Shown: positions 1 to 10,345, counted from the stretch's first letter. The stretch: 64,000 nucleotides of DNA from Isoptericola variabilis 225 (GCF_000215105.1 NC_015588.1:310001-374000), one strand, 5' to 3'. A program made the numbers and translations. Notes: generated by a model from the sequence alone, not told the origin.

Positions 1-429
1 GCGCTCGCCGTCGTGCTGTTCCCGCTCCCGGCCGTCGCCGCCGACACGACGCTGCGGCCGTGGCCGTTCCTGCGCCTCCTCGGGCACTTCGCCGTCGATG
101 TGTTCGCCGCGTCGTTCCAGGTGGCCTGGCTCGCGTTCCGGCCCGGTCCCGCGCCGCGCGCGGGCATCGTCGGCGTCCGGCTGCGCAACCCGGACGACGT
201 CGTGCTGACCGTGACGGCCGCGATCACCTCGCTCGTGCCCGGCTCCGTCGTCGTCGAGGCGCAGCGGCGCTCGGGGATGCTCTTCCTCCACGTGCTGGAC
301 CTCGAGGGGTCGGGCGGCCCCGACGGCGTCCGTGAGCGCACGCTCGCGCTCGAGGAGCGGGTGCTGCGCGCGTTCGCCGGACGCAGGTTGCTCGAGCGCG
401 TCGAGCTCGGCGCGGGAAGGGAGGGCTGA
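1..429 (+). CDS. mrpE: Mrp/Mnh-type Na+/H+ antiporter subunit E, 5'-partial
   Basis: The reading frame is open from the first base, so the true start lies upstream of the window; about 142 residues are visible. Subunit E belongs to the multisubunit cation/proton antiporter in the membrane. The visible part has a hydrophobic stretch near residues 20-45, then the family-typical soluble segment around RNPDDVVLTVTAAITSLVPG and HVLDL. It overlaps mrpF by one base (TGATG), and E-F-G is the standard order of this operon. Subunit identity rests on motif and order. Confidence 0.88.
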   Translation, partial: ALAVVLFPLPAVAADTTLRPWPFLRLLGHFAVDVFAASFQVAWLAFRPGPAPRAGIVGVRLRNPDDVVLTVTAAITSLVPGSVVVEAQRRSGMLFLHVLDLEGSGGPDGVRERTLALEERVLRAFAGRRLLERVELGAGREG

Positions 430-833
430 TGGACGACGTGCTCGTCGTCGTGGGCGTCCTCGCCGCGGCCATGCTCGCGGTCGGCGCGACGCTCGCGGTC
501 GTCCGCGTCGAGCGCGGCCCCTCGATGCTCGACCGCACCGTCGCGTTCGACGTCCTCACCACGACGCTCGTCGGCGTCATCGCCCTCGAGGCGGCGTTGT
601 CGCGGCGCACCGAGACCATCCCGATCCTCGTGGTGCTCTCGCTCGTCGGGTTCATCGGGTCCGTCGTCATCTCGCGCTTCGCCGCGCGCGAGCGCCCCGA
701 GGAGGGCGCCGGGCGCGGCCACGGCGAGTCGGCCGCCGAGGGCGCGCGAAGCGACGCCGAGGAGCAGGAGGGCCGGGACGCCGCGGTCGACCCCGAGCAC
801 CACGGCGGCGGCGCGGAAGGGCAGGTGGGCTGA
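429..833 (+). CDS. mrpF: Mrp/Mnh-type Na+/H+ antiporter subunit F
   Basis: A small membrane subunit of the Mrp antiporter (134 residues). Three hydrophobic segments (about residues 4-25, 38-58 and 64-84) surround the family motif RGPSMLDRTVAFDVL. The last 45 residues are a hydrophilic, charge-rich tail (Glu/Gly/His) longer than the usual 85-95-residue family length, so it is a lineage-specific extension. The ATG overlaps the mrpE stop and the stop overlaps the mrpG start, which indicates translational coupling. Confidence 0.88.
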   Translation: MDDVLVVVGVLAAAMLAVGATLAVVRVERGPSMLDRTVAFDVLTTTLVGVIALEAALSRRTETIPILVVLSLVGFIGSVVISRFAARERPEEGAGRGHGESAAEGARSDAEEQEGRDAAVDPEHHGGGAEGQVG

Positions 834-1219
834 TGGCCGGCGAACCGACCTGGGTCACGCTCCTCGCGGACGCGGTCGCGGCCGTGTGCCTCCTCGCCGG
901 AGCGTTCCTGGCGCTCGCAGCCGGCGTCGGCATGCTGCGCTTCCCCGACGTGCTGGCGCGCATGCACGCCGTGACCAAGCCGCAGGTGCTGGGGCTGATC
1001 CTGGTGCTGACGGGGGTGGCGCTGCGGGTGCGCAGCTGGCCGGTGCTCGCGATGCTCGGGCTCGTCGTCGCCTTCCAGCTCGTCACCTCGCCCGTCGCCG
1101 CGCACATGGTGGGGCGCGCCGCGTACCGCACGGGCAAGGTCGCGCCCGGGGACCTCGAGGTCGACGACATGCGGCGCACCCTGCCCGACGACGGGCGCCC
1201 TCCGGGCACCGGGGCGTGA
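833..1219 (+). CDS. mrpG: Mrp/Mnh-type Na+/H+ antiporter subunit G
   Basis: The 128-residue protein carries the MnhG signature GMLRFPDVLARMHAVTKPQ between the first and second of three predicted membrane helices, followed by a short acidic C-terminus. It works with E and F in the cation/proton antiporter complex. The ATG at 833 is chosen because it overlaps the mrpF stop by one base; an upstream in-frame extension exists but would run through mrpF. This is the last gene of the operon: the next gene is convergent, 10 bases on. Confidence 0.9.
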   Translation: MAGEPTWVTLLADAVAAVCLLAGAFLALAAGVGMLRFPDVLARMHAVTKPQVLGLILVLTGVALRVRSWPVLAMLGLVVAFQLVTSPVAAHMVGRAAYRTGKVAPGDLEVDDMRRTLPDDGRPPGTGA

Positions 1220-1229
1220 CGACCGCGCC

Positions 1230-1751
1230 TCAGGCGCGGGCCTCCCGCGCGAGCAGGCGCTCCTTGATCGCGAGCCCGTACCGGAAGCCGCCGAGCGAGC
1301 CGTCGCTGCGCAGCACGCGGTGGCACGGGACGAACAGCGCGGCCGCGTTCGTCGCGCACGCGCCCGCGGCGGCACGCACCGCGGCGGGGCGGCCGGTGCG
1401 CGCCGCGTACTCGGTGTAGGTCACGCGCTCACCCGGCCCGACCTGGCGCAGCACGTCCCACGCGAGCTCGCGGTACGAGCCCGACCGCTGCCGCACGGGC
1501 ACCCGGCCCACCGCGTGCGGGTCGCCCGCGTAGTAGGCGGCCACCGCCTTCGCGGGCTCGGCGAGGTCCGGGTCGGCGGACGCGTCGTCCGCGTCGACCT
1601 CCTGCACGTCCGACGGGCGGAGCGTGGGGTGCACGAGCGCGACGAGCGACGCGACGTCGTCGGTCCAGCCCGAGGCGAGGACCGCGCCGTCGGACACGAC
1701 GAGGGAGAACGGGCCGTCGGGCGTGGCGAGCGTGGTGGCACGGGCGGTCAT
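1230..1751 (-). CDS. ogt: Methylated-DNA--protein-cysteine methyltransferase
   Basis: A suicide repair enzyme that moves the alkyl group from O6-alkylguanine to its own cysteine. The active-site motif [18 protein letters not shown] is present near the C-terminus, with the preceding helix-turn-helix region ([25 protein letters not shown]). At 173 residues it has the usual length. The ATG overlaps the stop of the upstream Ada/AlkA gene by four bases (ATGA), so the two are almost certainly co-transcribed as an alkylation-damage operon. Confidence 0.95.
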
Positions 1752-3349
1752 GGTGCGGTCCCTTCCGGACGGGGGCTGGTGGTCGTGGACGGCGCGGCGA
1801 GCGGTGCCGCCGCGCGCCACAGGTGCACCGCGGCGTACGAGCGCCACGGCGCCCAGGCGGCCGCGCGCGCGGCGAGCGCCCGGTGCGGTGCCGCGGCCGC
1901 CTCGGGCAGGACGCCGGCCGCGCGGGCGCCGGCGAGGAGCGCGACGTCGCCGTCGAGCCAGGCGTCGGGGTCGCCGAGCACGCGCATCGCGACGTACGCG
2001 GCCGTCCACGGGCCGATCCCGCGGCGGGCGACGAGCGCCGCGCGCAGGGCGTCGGGGTCGTCCCCGACGCCGACGGCGAGCTCGCCGTCGGCCAGCGCGC
2101 GGGCGACGGCGACGACGGTCCCGCGCGTCCGGGCGGGCAGGCGCAGGTGCGTGCCGCCGTCGTCGGCGACCTGGGCGGCCGTGGGGAAGAGCCGGGTCAG
2201 GCCCCCGATGCGTGACGCGTAGGGGGTGCCGGCCGCCGCCGCGAGCCGCGACAGGTGCGTGCGTGCCGCCGCGACGCTGATCTGCTGGCCGACGATCGCC
2301 CGCACGACGGTCTCGTGCGGGTCCACCGTGCCGGGGACGCGGATGCCGGGCGTGGCGGCGACGAGCGGTGCGAGCGCCGGGTCCGTGGCGAGCGCGGCGT
2401 CGACCGCGCCGGGGTCGGCGTCGAGGTCGAGGAGGCGGCGCAGGCGCGCGACGGCGACCGGCACGTCGGCGAGGGAGGCCACCTCGAGGCGCAGGGCGAC
2501 GCGGCCGGTGCGGCCGACCGCGCGCGGCCTGACGGTGACCTCGGCGGCGCCCGGGCCGTGCGGCAGCGCGAGCGTGCGCGCGTAACGCAGGACAGGCCCG
2601 TCGAGCGCGGCCGTCTCGACGCCGTCGACGGCGCGTGCCGCGAGGAACGTCAGCGTGCCGAGCGCGTCGAACGGCTCGCGGACCGGGAGCGTGAGGTCGA
2701 GCACCACGGCCTCGCCCGCCGCCCCCTGCTCGCGTGCAGGGGCGGGGTCCGTCCGACGACGCCGCGCGCGCAGCTCGCTGGGCGTGGTGCCGAAGACCTC
2801 GGCGACCGTGTCGTTGAACTGGCGGATGCTGCCGAACCCGGCCGCGAACGCGACGTCGGACAGCCGCAGGTCGGTGCCGACGAGCAGCGCGCGGGCGGTC
2901 TGCGCGCGCTGGGCCCGGGCGAGCGCGAGCGGCCCCGCGCCGAGCTCGGCGACGAGCAGCCGGTGGACGTGGCGCGGCGTGTAGCCTAGGCGGGTCGCGA
3001 GCCCGTCGACCCCCTCGCGGTCGACGACGCCGTCGGCGACGAGCCGCATCGCGCGGCCCGCGACGTCGCGTCGCAGGTTCCACGCGGGCGTGCCGGGCGC
3101 CGCCTCGGGCAGGCACCGCTTGCACGCGCGGTAGCCCGCCTCGTGCGCCGCGGCGGACGTGAGGTAGAAGGTGACGTTCTGGGGCTTGGGCGTGCGCGCG
3201 GGGCACGACGGACGGCAGTAGATCCCGGTGCTGCGCACGGCGGTGAAGAACTGCCCGTCGAACCGGGCGTCCCGCGCGGCGATCGCACGGTACCGCTCGG
3301 CGAACACCGGGTCCGCCGGGCTGGTCGTCGTCTCCGCGGTCGCTGTCAT
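1748..3349 (-). CDS. Ada-type regulator fused to AlkA-type 3-methyladenine DNA glycosylase
   Basis: A 533-residue fusion. Residues 10-85 form an Ada zinc domain with Cys45, Cys49, Cys76 and Cys79; Cys45 matches the methyl-accepting Cys38 of E. coli Ada. Residues 90-190 are an AraC-type helix-turn-helix region, and residues 215-515 are AlkA N-terminal and HhH-GPD domains with the helix-hairpin-helix [13 protein letters not shown] and the catalytic Asp in WLDGDVAL. It should both sense methyl-phosphotriesters and excise alkylated bases. It heads an operon with ogt. No ribosome-binding site is evident; GACGAT lies 6 bases before the ATG. Confidence 0.93.
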
Positions 3350-3382
3350 GCCGCCATCGTCGCGTGCCCGACCACGGCCTGG

Positions 3383-4372
3383 CTAGCGGGAATCGGACAC
3401 CGCACCCCACCGGGTACCCAGGCGGTCGTCGAGCCAGTCGAGCACGGTGCTCAGGTACTTCTCGCGCGCGGGGGCGGGGGAGAGCGCGAGGTCGTGCGCG
3501 CCGCCGGCCACCTCGACGTACGTCACGTCCGTGCCGAGGCGGGGCGCCCGTTCACGGATGTGCTCGACGCGCAGCACGGAGTCGGTGGTGAGCAGCTCCG
3601 GGTGCCGTCCCGGGGGTCCGGTGCGGTCGGAGGCGAGGACGAGCACCGGCTCCCGGACGTCCAGGCCCCGTCCGACCCGCCGGTGCGCGCGCCGGACGGA
3701 CCGGAACCAGCCCGCCCGCACGGGGAACGCCTCGTACGGCTTCCAGGTGAGGTCGAAGTCCCACTCGCCGCCGCCCTCGACGTGCAGCGCGCGGCAGTAG
3801 TGCTCGCCGAGCCGCCCGATCACCAGGCGCGGGGCGATCCGGCCGACCACCTCCATGAGCCACGTCAAGGGGACGCGCTCGAGCCAGCCCTTGTTGAGCT
3901 CGAGCCACGGGCTGTTGAGCACGAGGGCGTCCGCGCGGCCCGGACGCGCGTCCGCCCACAGGGAGGCGACGAGCCCGCCGGTCGAGTGGCCGAGCACGGC
4001 GAGCGTCTCGTGGCCCGCGCCGCGCACCGCGGCGGCGGCGGCGTCGAGATCGCGGGCGTACCGGGCGAGGTCGTCGACGAGGTTGGGGTCGCCGCCGGCG
4101 TCGAGGTGCGCCGAGAGCGAGCGCCCGTGGCCGCGCAGGTCGACCGCGTAGAACGCGTAGCCGCGCTCGGCGAACGCCTCGGCCACGTGCCGATGGAAGA
4201 AGTAGTCCACGAACCCGTGCACGTAGAGAACCGCGACGCGGGCCGGCGGGTCCCCGACGGACGGAGTGTGGCGCACGAGCGTCACCTCCGCGCCGTCCGG
4301 TAGCGCGAGCGTCCGGGCCTCGAAGCCGTCGCCGAGCACGTCGGGGCGCCATGCCCCCTCGCGCGCTCCCAT
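3383..4372 (-). CDS. Alpha/beta hydrolase (monoacylglycerol-lipase-like)
   Basis: A 329-residue alpha/beta-hydrolase of the serine aminopeptidase S33 / lysophospholipase group. It has an oxyanion-hole region ([14 protein letters not shown]), the nucleophile elbow GHSTGG, and a late His in GGAHDLALS. The substrate cannot be told from sequence; lipid esters are typical for the group. The ATG at 4372 overlaps the stop of the upstream lipoprotein gene by one base, so the two form an operon. An open frame continues upstream but would overlap the lipoprotein gene completely. Confidence 0.85.
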
Positions 4373-5145
4373 CAGAAGCCCGTCCCGCCGGGACCGTCGG
4401 CGTCCCGGCGCCGCCGGGCGCGGGCGACGATGACGACGACGGCCGCGACGGCGATCGCGAGCACGAGCAGGAGCCCGGCGACGGCCCACAGCGGCAGACC
4501 CTCGCCGTCGTCGTCCTCTGCTCCCGCGCCGCCGGCCGCACCCTCGCCGGCCTTGCCGTTCGAGACCGCCGAGCCGCGGGCCCGGAGCTCGGTGCGCTCG
4601 CCGAGCGGCGGGCGCCACTCGACGGTGTTCGTCCCGACGACCTCGCCGTTCGTGTCGACGACCTCGCCCGGGAACGTGATCGCGACGCGCGCGTCGAACG
4701 AGTCGACGAGCTCCGGCGGCGCGGACTCGAGCTCGCCCGTGTCGTCGGTGAGGTCCATGGCGCCGGAGACGACGTACTCGTCGCCCTCGCGCGTGACGGT
4801 GAGCTCCTCGCCCGCGACGCCGCCGAGCTCCGAGACGGGCTGCTCGGCGAACGTGTACCGACCGCCGGTGTACTCGCCGTCGGCGTACGGCTCCTCGGTC
4901 GCGCCCTCGGGCAGGTCGCCCGCGACCGCCTCGGACCCCTGCTCCCAGAGCTCCTGCGGCTCGGCGCCCATGGCCTCGGCCAGCTCGTCGGAGAACGCGA
5001 CGACGAACGTGCCCGACGCCGTGTCCCCCTCGGTGAGCGTGAGGGCCAGGTCCATCTTCATGCAGCCGGACAGGGCGAGGGCGGCGGCGACGGCGAGCGG
5101 CGCCGCGAGCCACGGGCGGCGGCGGACGCCGGACGATGAGGTCAC
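4372..5145 (-). CDS. LppM-like lipoprotein with C-terminal membrane anchor
   Basis: The N-terminus has a basic stretch, a hydrophobic core and the lipobox LSGC directly followed by MKMDLALTL, the pattern of actinobacterial LppM/DUF3153 lipoproteins. A beta-rich ectodomain follows, and the C-terminus has a second hydrophobic segment (about residues 215-240) with an Arg-rich stop-transfer tail. The GTG at 5145 gives a normal-length signal peptide; a longer start at 5181 adds residues unlikely in a signal. CATGCT lies 6 bases upstream, compatible with leaderless expression. Its function is unknown; the mycobacterial relative affects phagosomal trafficking. Confidence 0.75.
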
Positions 5146-5211
5146 GCGCCCAGCATGTCTCAGGCCACCGACGCGGGCCACTCCCGCGCCGGCCCACAGG
5201 TGGCGAGCAAA

Positions 5212-5232
5212 GTTGAGCGGAATAGACTCAAC
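5212..5232. promoter_or_regulatory. HAIR operator (HspR-binding inverted repeat) for clpB
   Basis: GTTGAGC, seven bases, ACTCAAC matches the known HspR-associated inverted repeat CTTGAGT-N7-ACTCAAG at nearly every position. It ends 49 bases before the clpB start. HspR represses clpB and dnaK in many actinobacteria, so heat induction of clpB by derepression is expected. Confidence 0.88.
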
Positions 5233-5281
5233 CTCGCGGCGGTTCTCGCCACCAGACGTCCCAGCTCATCCCGGAGGGTCC

Positions 5282-7891
5282 ATGGACACCAAGTTCACGA
5301 CGATGTCGCAGCAGGCCATCGGCGACGCCGTGCAGTCGGCGTCCGCGGCGGGCAACCCCCAGCTCGAGCCTGTGCACCTGCTCTCGGCGCTCCTGCAGCA
5401 GCAGGGCGGCGTGGCCGTCGGCCTACTCGAGGCCGTCGGCGCGAACCCGCAGCAGATCGGGCAGAAGGTGCGGGCCGCGCTCGTCGCGCTGCCGCAGGTG
5501 ACCGGCACCACCGTCGCGCAGCCCAGCGCCTCGCGCGCGACCTCCGTCGCGCTCGAGAACGCCGCCAAGGAGGCGCAGTCCCTCGGCGACGAGTACGTCT
5601 CGACCGAGCACCTGCTCATCGGCATCGCGGCCGGGCAGTCGCCCGCCGCCGAGATCCTCCGGTCCGCGGGCGCGACGGTGGAGGCGCTGCGCGCGTCGCT
5701 GCCCGCGGTCCGCGGCTCCAGCCGCGTCACGAGCCCGAACCCCGAGGGCACCTACAAGGCGCTCGAGCAGTACGGCACGGACCTGACGGCCCTCGCCCGC
5801 GAGGGCAAGCTCGACCCGGTCATCGGACGCGACGCCGAGATCCGACGCGTCGTCCAGGTCCTGTCGCGGCGCACCAAGAACAACCCCGTGCTCATCGGTG
5901 AGCCCGGCGTCGGCAAGACCGCCGTCGTCGAGGGGCTCGCCCAGCGCATCGTCGCCGGCGACGTGCCCGAGTCGCTCAAGAACAAGCGCCTCGTCGCGCT
6001 CGACCTCGCGAGCATGGTCGCGGGCGCGAAGTACCGAGGCGAGTTCGAGGAGCGGCTCAAGGCCGTGCTCGAGGAGATCAAGGCGTCCGACGGGCAGGTC
6101 GTGACGTTCATCGACGAGCTGCACACCGTCGTCGGCGCGGGCGCCGGCGGCGAGGGTGCCATGGACGCGGGCAACATGCTCAAGCCCATGCTCGCCCGCG
6201 GCGAGCTGCGCATGGTGGGCGCGACGACGCTCGACGAGTACCGCGAGCACATCGAGAAGGACCCCGCGCTCGAGCGGCGCTTCCAGCAGGTGTTCGTCGG
6301 CGAGCCGTCGGTCGAGGACACCATCGCGATCCTGCGCGGCCTCAAGGAGCGCTACGAGGCGCACCACAAGGTGACCATCGCCGACTCCGCGCTCGTCGCC
6401 GCCGCGACGCTCTCCGACCGCTACATCAGCGGCCGCCAGCTGCCGGACAAGGCCATCGACCTCGTCGACGAGGCCGCCTCGCGCCTGCGCATGGAGCTCG
6501 ACTCCTCACCCGTCGAGATCGACGAGCTCCAGCGTGCCGTCACGCGCCTCGAGATGGAGGAGGTCGTCCTGTCCGAGTCCGACGACGAGGGCTCGCGCGA
6601 GCGCCTCGAGCGGCTGCGCGCCGACCTCGCCGACAAGCGCGAGCAGCTCGCCGCGCTCACCGCGAGGTGGGAGGCCGAGAAGGCCGGCCACAACCGCGTC
6701 GGCGAGCTGCGCGCCCGGCTCGACGAGCTGCGCGTCGAGGCCGAGCGCAAGCTCCGCGAGGGCGACCTCGAGGGTGCCGCGCGCATCCAGTACGGCGAGA
6801 TCCCCGCCGTCGAGCGCGAGCTGGCCGACGCCGAGCGGGCCGAGGCCGACACGGGCGCGGCCGAGGAGGTCGCCCACGAGGCGCCCATGATCGCCGACAA
6901 GGTCGGCGCGGACGAGATCGCCGAGGTCGTCTCGTCCTGGACCGGCATCCCGGCAGGGCGCCTGCTCCAGGGCGAGCAGGAGAAGCTCCTGCACATGGAG
7001 GACGTCATCGGCGAGCGCCTCATCGGCCAGACGGCCGCGGTCCGCGCGGTGTCCGACGCCGTCCGGCGCTCGCGGGCGGGCGTCTCCGACCCCGACCGGC
7101 CGACCGGGTCGTTCCTGTTCCTCGGCCCGACGGGCGTCGGCAAGACCGAGCTCGCCAAGTCGCTCGCGGACTTCCTGTTCGACGACGAGCGCGCCATGAT
7201 CCGGATCGACATGTCCGAGTACTCCGAGAAGCACTCGGTGGCCCGGCTCGTCGGCGCGCCCCCGGGCTACGTCGGCTACGAGGAGGGTGGCCAGCTCACC
7301 GAGGCCGTGCGGCGTCGGCCGTACTCGGTCGTGCTGCTCGACGAGGTCGAGAAGGCCCACCCCGAGGTCTTCGACATCCTGCTCCAGGTGCTCGACGACG
7401 GACGCCTCACCGACGGCCAGGGCCGCACGGTGGACTTCCGCAACACCATCCTGGTGCTCACGTCGAACATCGGCTCGCAGTTCCTCGTCGACCCGACGCT
7501 CGACGACGACCAGAAGCGCGAGGCCGTCATGAACGCCGTGCGCGCGTCGTTCAAGCCCGAGTTCCTCAACCGGCTCGACGACATCGTGGTGTTCGACGCG
7601 CTCACGCTCGAGGAGCTGGGCCGCATCGTTGACCTGCAGGTCAAGCAGCTCGCCCAGCGGCTGGCCGACCGCCGGATCACGCTCGACGTCACGCCCGCCG
7701 CACGCGAGTGGCTCGCGCTCGAGGGCTTCGACCCGGCGTACGGGGCGCGCCCGCTGCGCCGCCTCGTGCAGCGCGAGATCGGCGACCGGCTCGCACGGCA
7801 GCTGCTCTCGGGCGACATCACCGACGGCGACATCGTCCAGGTGGACCGCGAGGGCGAGGGGCTCACGCTCAGAGCGGTCAAGTCGGCCTGA
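5282..7891 (+). CDS. clpB: ATP-dependent protein disaggregase ClpB
   Basis: A cytosolic hexameric Hsp100 that pulls polypeptides out of aggregates with DnaK. The 869 residues show a Clp-N domain (1-145), NBD1 with Walker A GEPGVGKT (about 206) and Walker B FIDELH, a middle coiled-coil domain (about 400-520), and NBD2 with Walker A GPTGVGKT (about 615) and the GYVGYEEGG pore loop. There is no IGL/ClpP-binding loop, as expected of ClpB. The ATG at 5282 follows a GGAGG ribosome-binding site. The HAIR operator upstream indicates HspR control. Confidence 0.98.
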   Translation: MDTKFTTMSQQAIGDAVQSASAAGNPQLEPVHLLSALLQQQGGVAVGLLEAVGANPQQIGQKVRAALVALPQVTGTTVAQPSASRATSVALENAAKEAQSLGDEYVSTEHLLIGIAAGQSPAAEILRSAGATVEALRASLPAVRGSSRVTSPNPEGTYKALEQYGTDLTALAREGKLDPVIGRDAEIRRVVQVLSRRTKNNPVLIGEPGVGKTAVVEGLAQRIVAGDVPESLKNKRLVALDLASMVAGAKYRGEFEERLKAVLEEIKASDGQVVTFIDELHTVVGAGAGGEGAMDAGNMLKPMLARGELRMVGATTLDEYREHIEKDPALERRFQQVFVGEPSVEDTIAILRGLKERYEAHHKVTIADSALVAAATLSDRYISGRQLPDKAIDLVDEAASRLRMELDSSPVEIDELQRAVTRLEMEEVVLSESDDEGSRERLERLRADLADKREQLAALTARWEAEKAGHNRVGELRARLDELRVEAERKLREGDLEGAARIQYGEIPAVERELADAERAEADTGAAEEVAHEAPMIADKVGADEIAEVVSSWTGIPAGRLLQGEQEKLLHMEDVIGERLIGQTAAVRAVSDAVRRSRAGVSDPDRPTGSFLFLGPTGVGKTELAKSLADFLFDDERAMIRIDMSEYSEKHSVARLVGAPPGYVGYEEGGQLTEAVRRRPYSVVLLDEVEKAHPEVFDILLQVLDDGRLTDGQGRTVDFRNTILVLTSNIGSQFLVDPTLDDDQKREAVMNAVRASFKPEFLNRLDDIVVFDALTLEELGRIVDLQVKQLAQRLADRRITLDVTPAAREWLALEGFDPAYGARPLRRLVQREIGDRLARQLLSGDITDGDIVQVDREGEGLTLRAVKSA

Positions 7892-7917
7892 CGGCGGTCA
7901 CCCGCCGGTCACGGCCG

Positions 7918-8652
7918 TCACTCCAGGAGCGTGCCGGTGCGGGGCTCGGCCGAGACGGCGAGGCACAGGCCCGTGCGGTCGCCGTCGGCCCACGAGTCCT
8001 CGCTCGGCACCCACACGACGTAGCGCAGGCCGTCCGCGGCGCCCGACTCGCGCGCCTGCGGCCCGAGGAGATCGGGGCCGCAGCCGCGGGCGGTGCGGGC
8101 GGCCACCGCGTCGTCACCCGGCCACACGGCGTCGGGCGCGGCGTCGGTGCGGCCGACGACCTGGGCCTCGTGCGGGTCCGCGCACGGCACGGCCTGCACC
8201 CCGCGCACGAGACCGTCGTCGGGCAGCTCCGCGACGCACGAGCCCAGCACGAGCTGGACGGCCTGCGCGCGCACGGGCTCCTCGAGAGTCGCCGGCAGGG
8301 GCTCCCACGAGCGCTCGCGCGCGGACTGCGTCACGAGCGCGACGACCGCGGCGAGGACCGCCACGACGGCGACGGCGACGATCGCGACCGCCAGCCGCCG
8401 GCGCGAGCGCGACCTCGGGCTCGGGCTGGGGCTCGGGCCGCGGGGCGCGGCGTAGGCGCCGGGCGTGCCGTACGCGCCCGGCGGGCCGTACGCGGCTGCG
8501 GCGTCGCCGTACGGGGCCGGCGTGCCGTCGTCGGGCGCGTGTGCCGGGACGGGTGCCGGGCCGGGCAGGTGCACCCGGTCCAGGTCCGCCGGCGGCAGCG
8601 ACCCGGGCGGCGTCGGCGACGCGAACGTCGGCTCGGACGGCTCGGAGCTCAT
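7918..8652 (-). CDS. Septum-formation-family membrane protein
   Basis: A 244-residue single-pass protein: a Pro/Ala/Tyr-rich cytoplasmic head (residues 1-80), one membrane helix (about 88-110), and an extracellular domain with conserved Cys residues and the pattern GSCV...VPCADPHEAQVVG typical of the actinobacterial 'Septum_form' family. Its molecular function is unproven. The ATG is chosen because a TAGGTT hexamer sits six bases upstream; a GTG two codons earlier is possible. It is convergent with clpB. Confidence 0.75.
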   Translation of the reverse strand: MSSEPSEPTFASPTPPGSLPPADLDRVHLPGPAPVPAHAPDDGTPAPYGDAAAAYGPPGAYGTPGAYAAPRGPSPSPSPRSRSRRRLAVAIVAVAVVAVLAAVVALVTQSARERSWEPLPATLEEPVRAQAVQLVLGSCVAELPDDGLVRGVQAVPCADPHEAQVVGRTDAAPDAVWPGDDAVAARTARGCGPDLLGPQARESGAADGLRYVVWVPSEDSWADGDRTGLCLAVSAEPRTGTLLE

Positions 8653-8658
8653 GCGCAC

Positions 8659-8664
8659 AACCTA
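8659..8664 (-). promoter_or_regulatory. Leaderless -10 box for the septum-formation-like gene
   Basis: On the minus strand this reads TAGGTT, six bases before the ATG at 8652. It overlaps the stop codon of the upstream xth gene. No ribosome-binding site lies between. Confidence 0.6.
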
Positions 8665-9495
8665 GCCCGCGTCGGCGAGGTCGAGGACGACGGGCACGTG
8701 GTCGCTCGCGCCCGCGCCCTTGCGCTCGTCGCGCTCGATCCGCGCGCCGGTCACGCGCTCGCGCAGCGCCGGGGACACGTACGCGAAGTCGATGCGCATC
8801 CCGTAGTTCCGCGGGAACGCGAGCTGCTTGTAGTCCCAGTAGGTGTACGTGTGCGGCTCGGGGAGCAGCTCGCGCGTGACCTCCGTGTACCCCGCGGCGC
8901 CGAACGCCGCGAAGGCGTCGCGCTCGGCCGGCGAGGTATGGGTCCTGCCCTCGAAGAACGCCGGGTCCCAGACGTCGGTGTCGAGCGGGGCGACGTTCCA
9001 GTCGCCGACGAGCGCGACCTGCGCCGCCGGGTCGTCCGCGAGCCAGCCCGCGGCCGCCTCGCGCAGCGCGTCGAGCCAGCGCAGCTTGTACGCGAGGTGC
9101 GGGTCGCCCTGCGCCCGCCCGTGCGGCACGTAGAGCGACCACACGCGCACACCGCCGCACGTCGCACCGATCGCGCGCGCCTCGACGGGCGGCGGGACGT
9201 CGAGCAACAGGTCCTCGGGGTCCGCGCCGGCCTTCGCGAAGCCGGGCTGCCCCGGGAACGCGATCTCGACGTCGGACAGCCCGACGCGCGAGGCGATCGC
9301 GACCCCGTTCCACTGGCTGTACCCGACGTGCGCGACCTCGTACCCCGCGTCCTCGAACGCGCGCGTCGGGAACTGGTCGTCGCGGCACTTGGTCTCCTGC
9401 AGCGCGAGCACGTCGGTGCCCGAGCGCTCGAGGTACGCCAGCACGCGGTCGACGCGGGCCCGCACGGAGTTGACGTTCCAGGTGGCCAGTCGCAC
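8662..9495 (-). CDS. xth: Exodeoxyribonuclease III
   Basis: An EEP-fold apurinic/apyrimidinic endonuclease and 3'-5' exonuclease of base-excision repair (277 residues, family length). The diagnostic motifs are present: the start MRLATWNVNSVRAR, LQETK, GDWNVAPLDTD, RIDFAYVSP and the terminal SDHVPVVLDL. The GTG start has TAGGGT six bases upstream, indicating a leaderless transcript. It lies upstream of the septum-formation-like gene on the same strand (9 bases apart) and is divergent from an SDR gene. Confidence 0.95.
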   Translation of the reverse strand: MRLATWNVNSVRARVDRVLAYLERSGTDVLALQETKCRDDQFPTRAFEDAGYEVAHVGYSQWNGVAIASRVGLSDVEIAFPGQPGFAKAGADPEDLLLDVPPPVEARAIGATCGGVRVWSLYVPHGRAQGDPHLAYKLRWLDALREAAAGWLADDPAAQVALVGDWNVAPLDTDVWDPAFFEGRTHTSPAERDAFAAFGAAGYTEVTRELLPEPHTYTYWDYKQLAFPRNYGMRIDFAYVSPALRERVTGARIERDERKGAGASDHVPVVLDLADAG

Positions 9496-9501
9496 GGCCC
9501 C

Positions 9502-9507
9502 ACCCTA
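9502..9507 (-). promoter_or_regulatory. Leaderless -10 box for xth
   Basis: TAGGGT on the minus strand, six bases before the GTG of xth at 9495. It is divergent from the equivalent box at 9542. Confidence 0.62.
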
Positions 9508-9541
9508 GGGCGCCGCGCGGCACCGCCGCGTGGGGAGCCTC

Positions 9542-9547
9542 TAGGCT
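9542..9547 (+). promoter_or_regulatory. Leaderless -10 box for the SDR gene
   Basis: TAGGCT, seven bases before the ATG at 9555, with no ribosome-binding site between. Confidence 0.62.
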
Positions 9548-9554
9548 GCTGGCT

Positions 9555-10328
9555 ATGGGAACCGCGCTCGTCACCGGCGCCACCGCCGGCCTCGGCCTGG
9601 AGTTCGCCTGGCAGCTCGCCACGGCCCGGCACGACCTCGTGCTCGTCGCGCGCGACGAGGACCGCCTCGAACGCGTCGCCACGCAGATCCGCGCCGCCGC
9701 CGGCGTGCGGGTCGAGGTCCTGTCCGCGGACCTGTCGGTGCACGACGACGTCGCGCGCGTCGCGGACCGTCTCGCGGTCACGGGTGAGGACGAGCAGGAC
9801 GACCGCCGTCCCGTCGGCCTGCTCGTCAACAACGCGGGGTTCGCCACGGCGCAGCACTTCGTCGGAGGGGAGCTCGAGACAGAGCTGCGCGCCGTCGACG
9901 TCATGGTCCGCGCCGTCGTCCAGCTCACGCACGCCGCCGTCGGGCAGATGACCGCGCGCGGCCGCGGGGCCGTCCTCAACGTCGCGTCGGTCGCCGCGCT
10001 CACCGCGGGCGGGACCTACGCCGCGGCCAAGGCGTACGTGCGCACGTTCACCGAGGCGCTCGCGGTCGAGCTCAAGGGCACGGGCGTGACCGCGACCGTG
10101 CTGTGCCCTGGGTTCGTCCGGACCGAGTTCCACGACCGGGCCGGGCTCGACATGGACCACGTGCCCGACCCGGGCTGGCTCGACGCGTCCTACGTCGTGT
10201 CGGAGGCGCTCGCCGACGTGCGTCGCGGCGTCGTCATCTCGACGCCGTCCGTGCGGTACAAGGCCGCCGCCGCGCTGCTGCGCCTGGCGCCGCGGACCGC
10301 CGTGCGGGCCCTGGGCAAGTACCGCTGA
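9555..10328 (+). CDS. Short-chain dehydrogenase/reductase
   Basis: A 257-residue Rossmann-fold NAD(P)-dependent oxidoreductase. It has the cofactor motif TGATAGLGLEFA at residues 7-18, NNAG near 93, and a catalytic Ser-Tyr-Lys set in NVASVAALTAGGTYAAAKAYV. The substrate is unknown; the sequence resembles the DltE/SadH-like SDRs of actinobacteria. pyrE follows 17 bases later with its own promoter, so joint function is not implied. Confidence 0.88.
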   Translation: MGTALVTGATAGLGLEFAWQLATARHDLVLVARDEDRLERVATQIRAAAGVRVEVLSADLSVHDDVARVADRLAVTGEDEQDDRRPVGLLVNNAGFATAQHFVGGELETELRAVDVMVRAVVQLTHAAVGQMTARGRGAVLNVASVAALTAGGTYAAAKAYVRTFTEALAVELKGTGVTATVLCPGFVRTEFHDRAGLDMDHVPDPGWLDASYVVSEALADVRRGVVISTPSVRYKAAAALLRLAPRTAVRALGKYR

Positions 10329-10332
10329 GCCG

Positions 10333-10338
10333 TACCCT
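10333..10338 (+). promoter_or_regulatory. Leaderless -10 box for pyrE
   Basis: TACCCT, seven bases before the GTG of pyrE and directly after the SDR stop codon. There is no ribosome-binding site. Confidence 0.6.
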
Positions 10339-10345
10339 TGACCCC

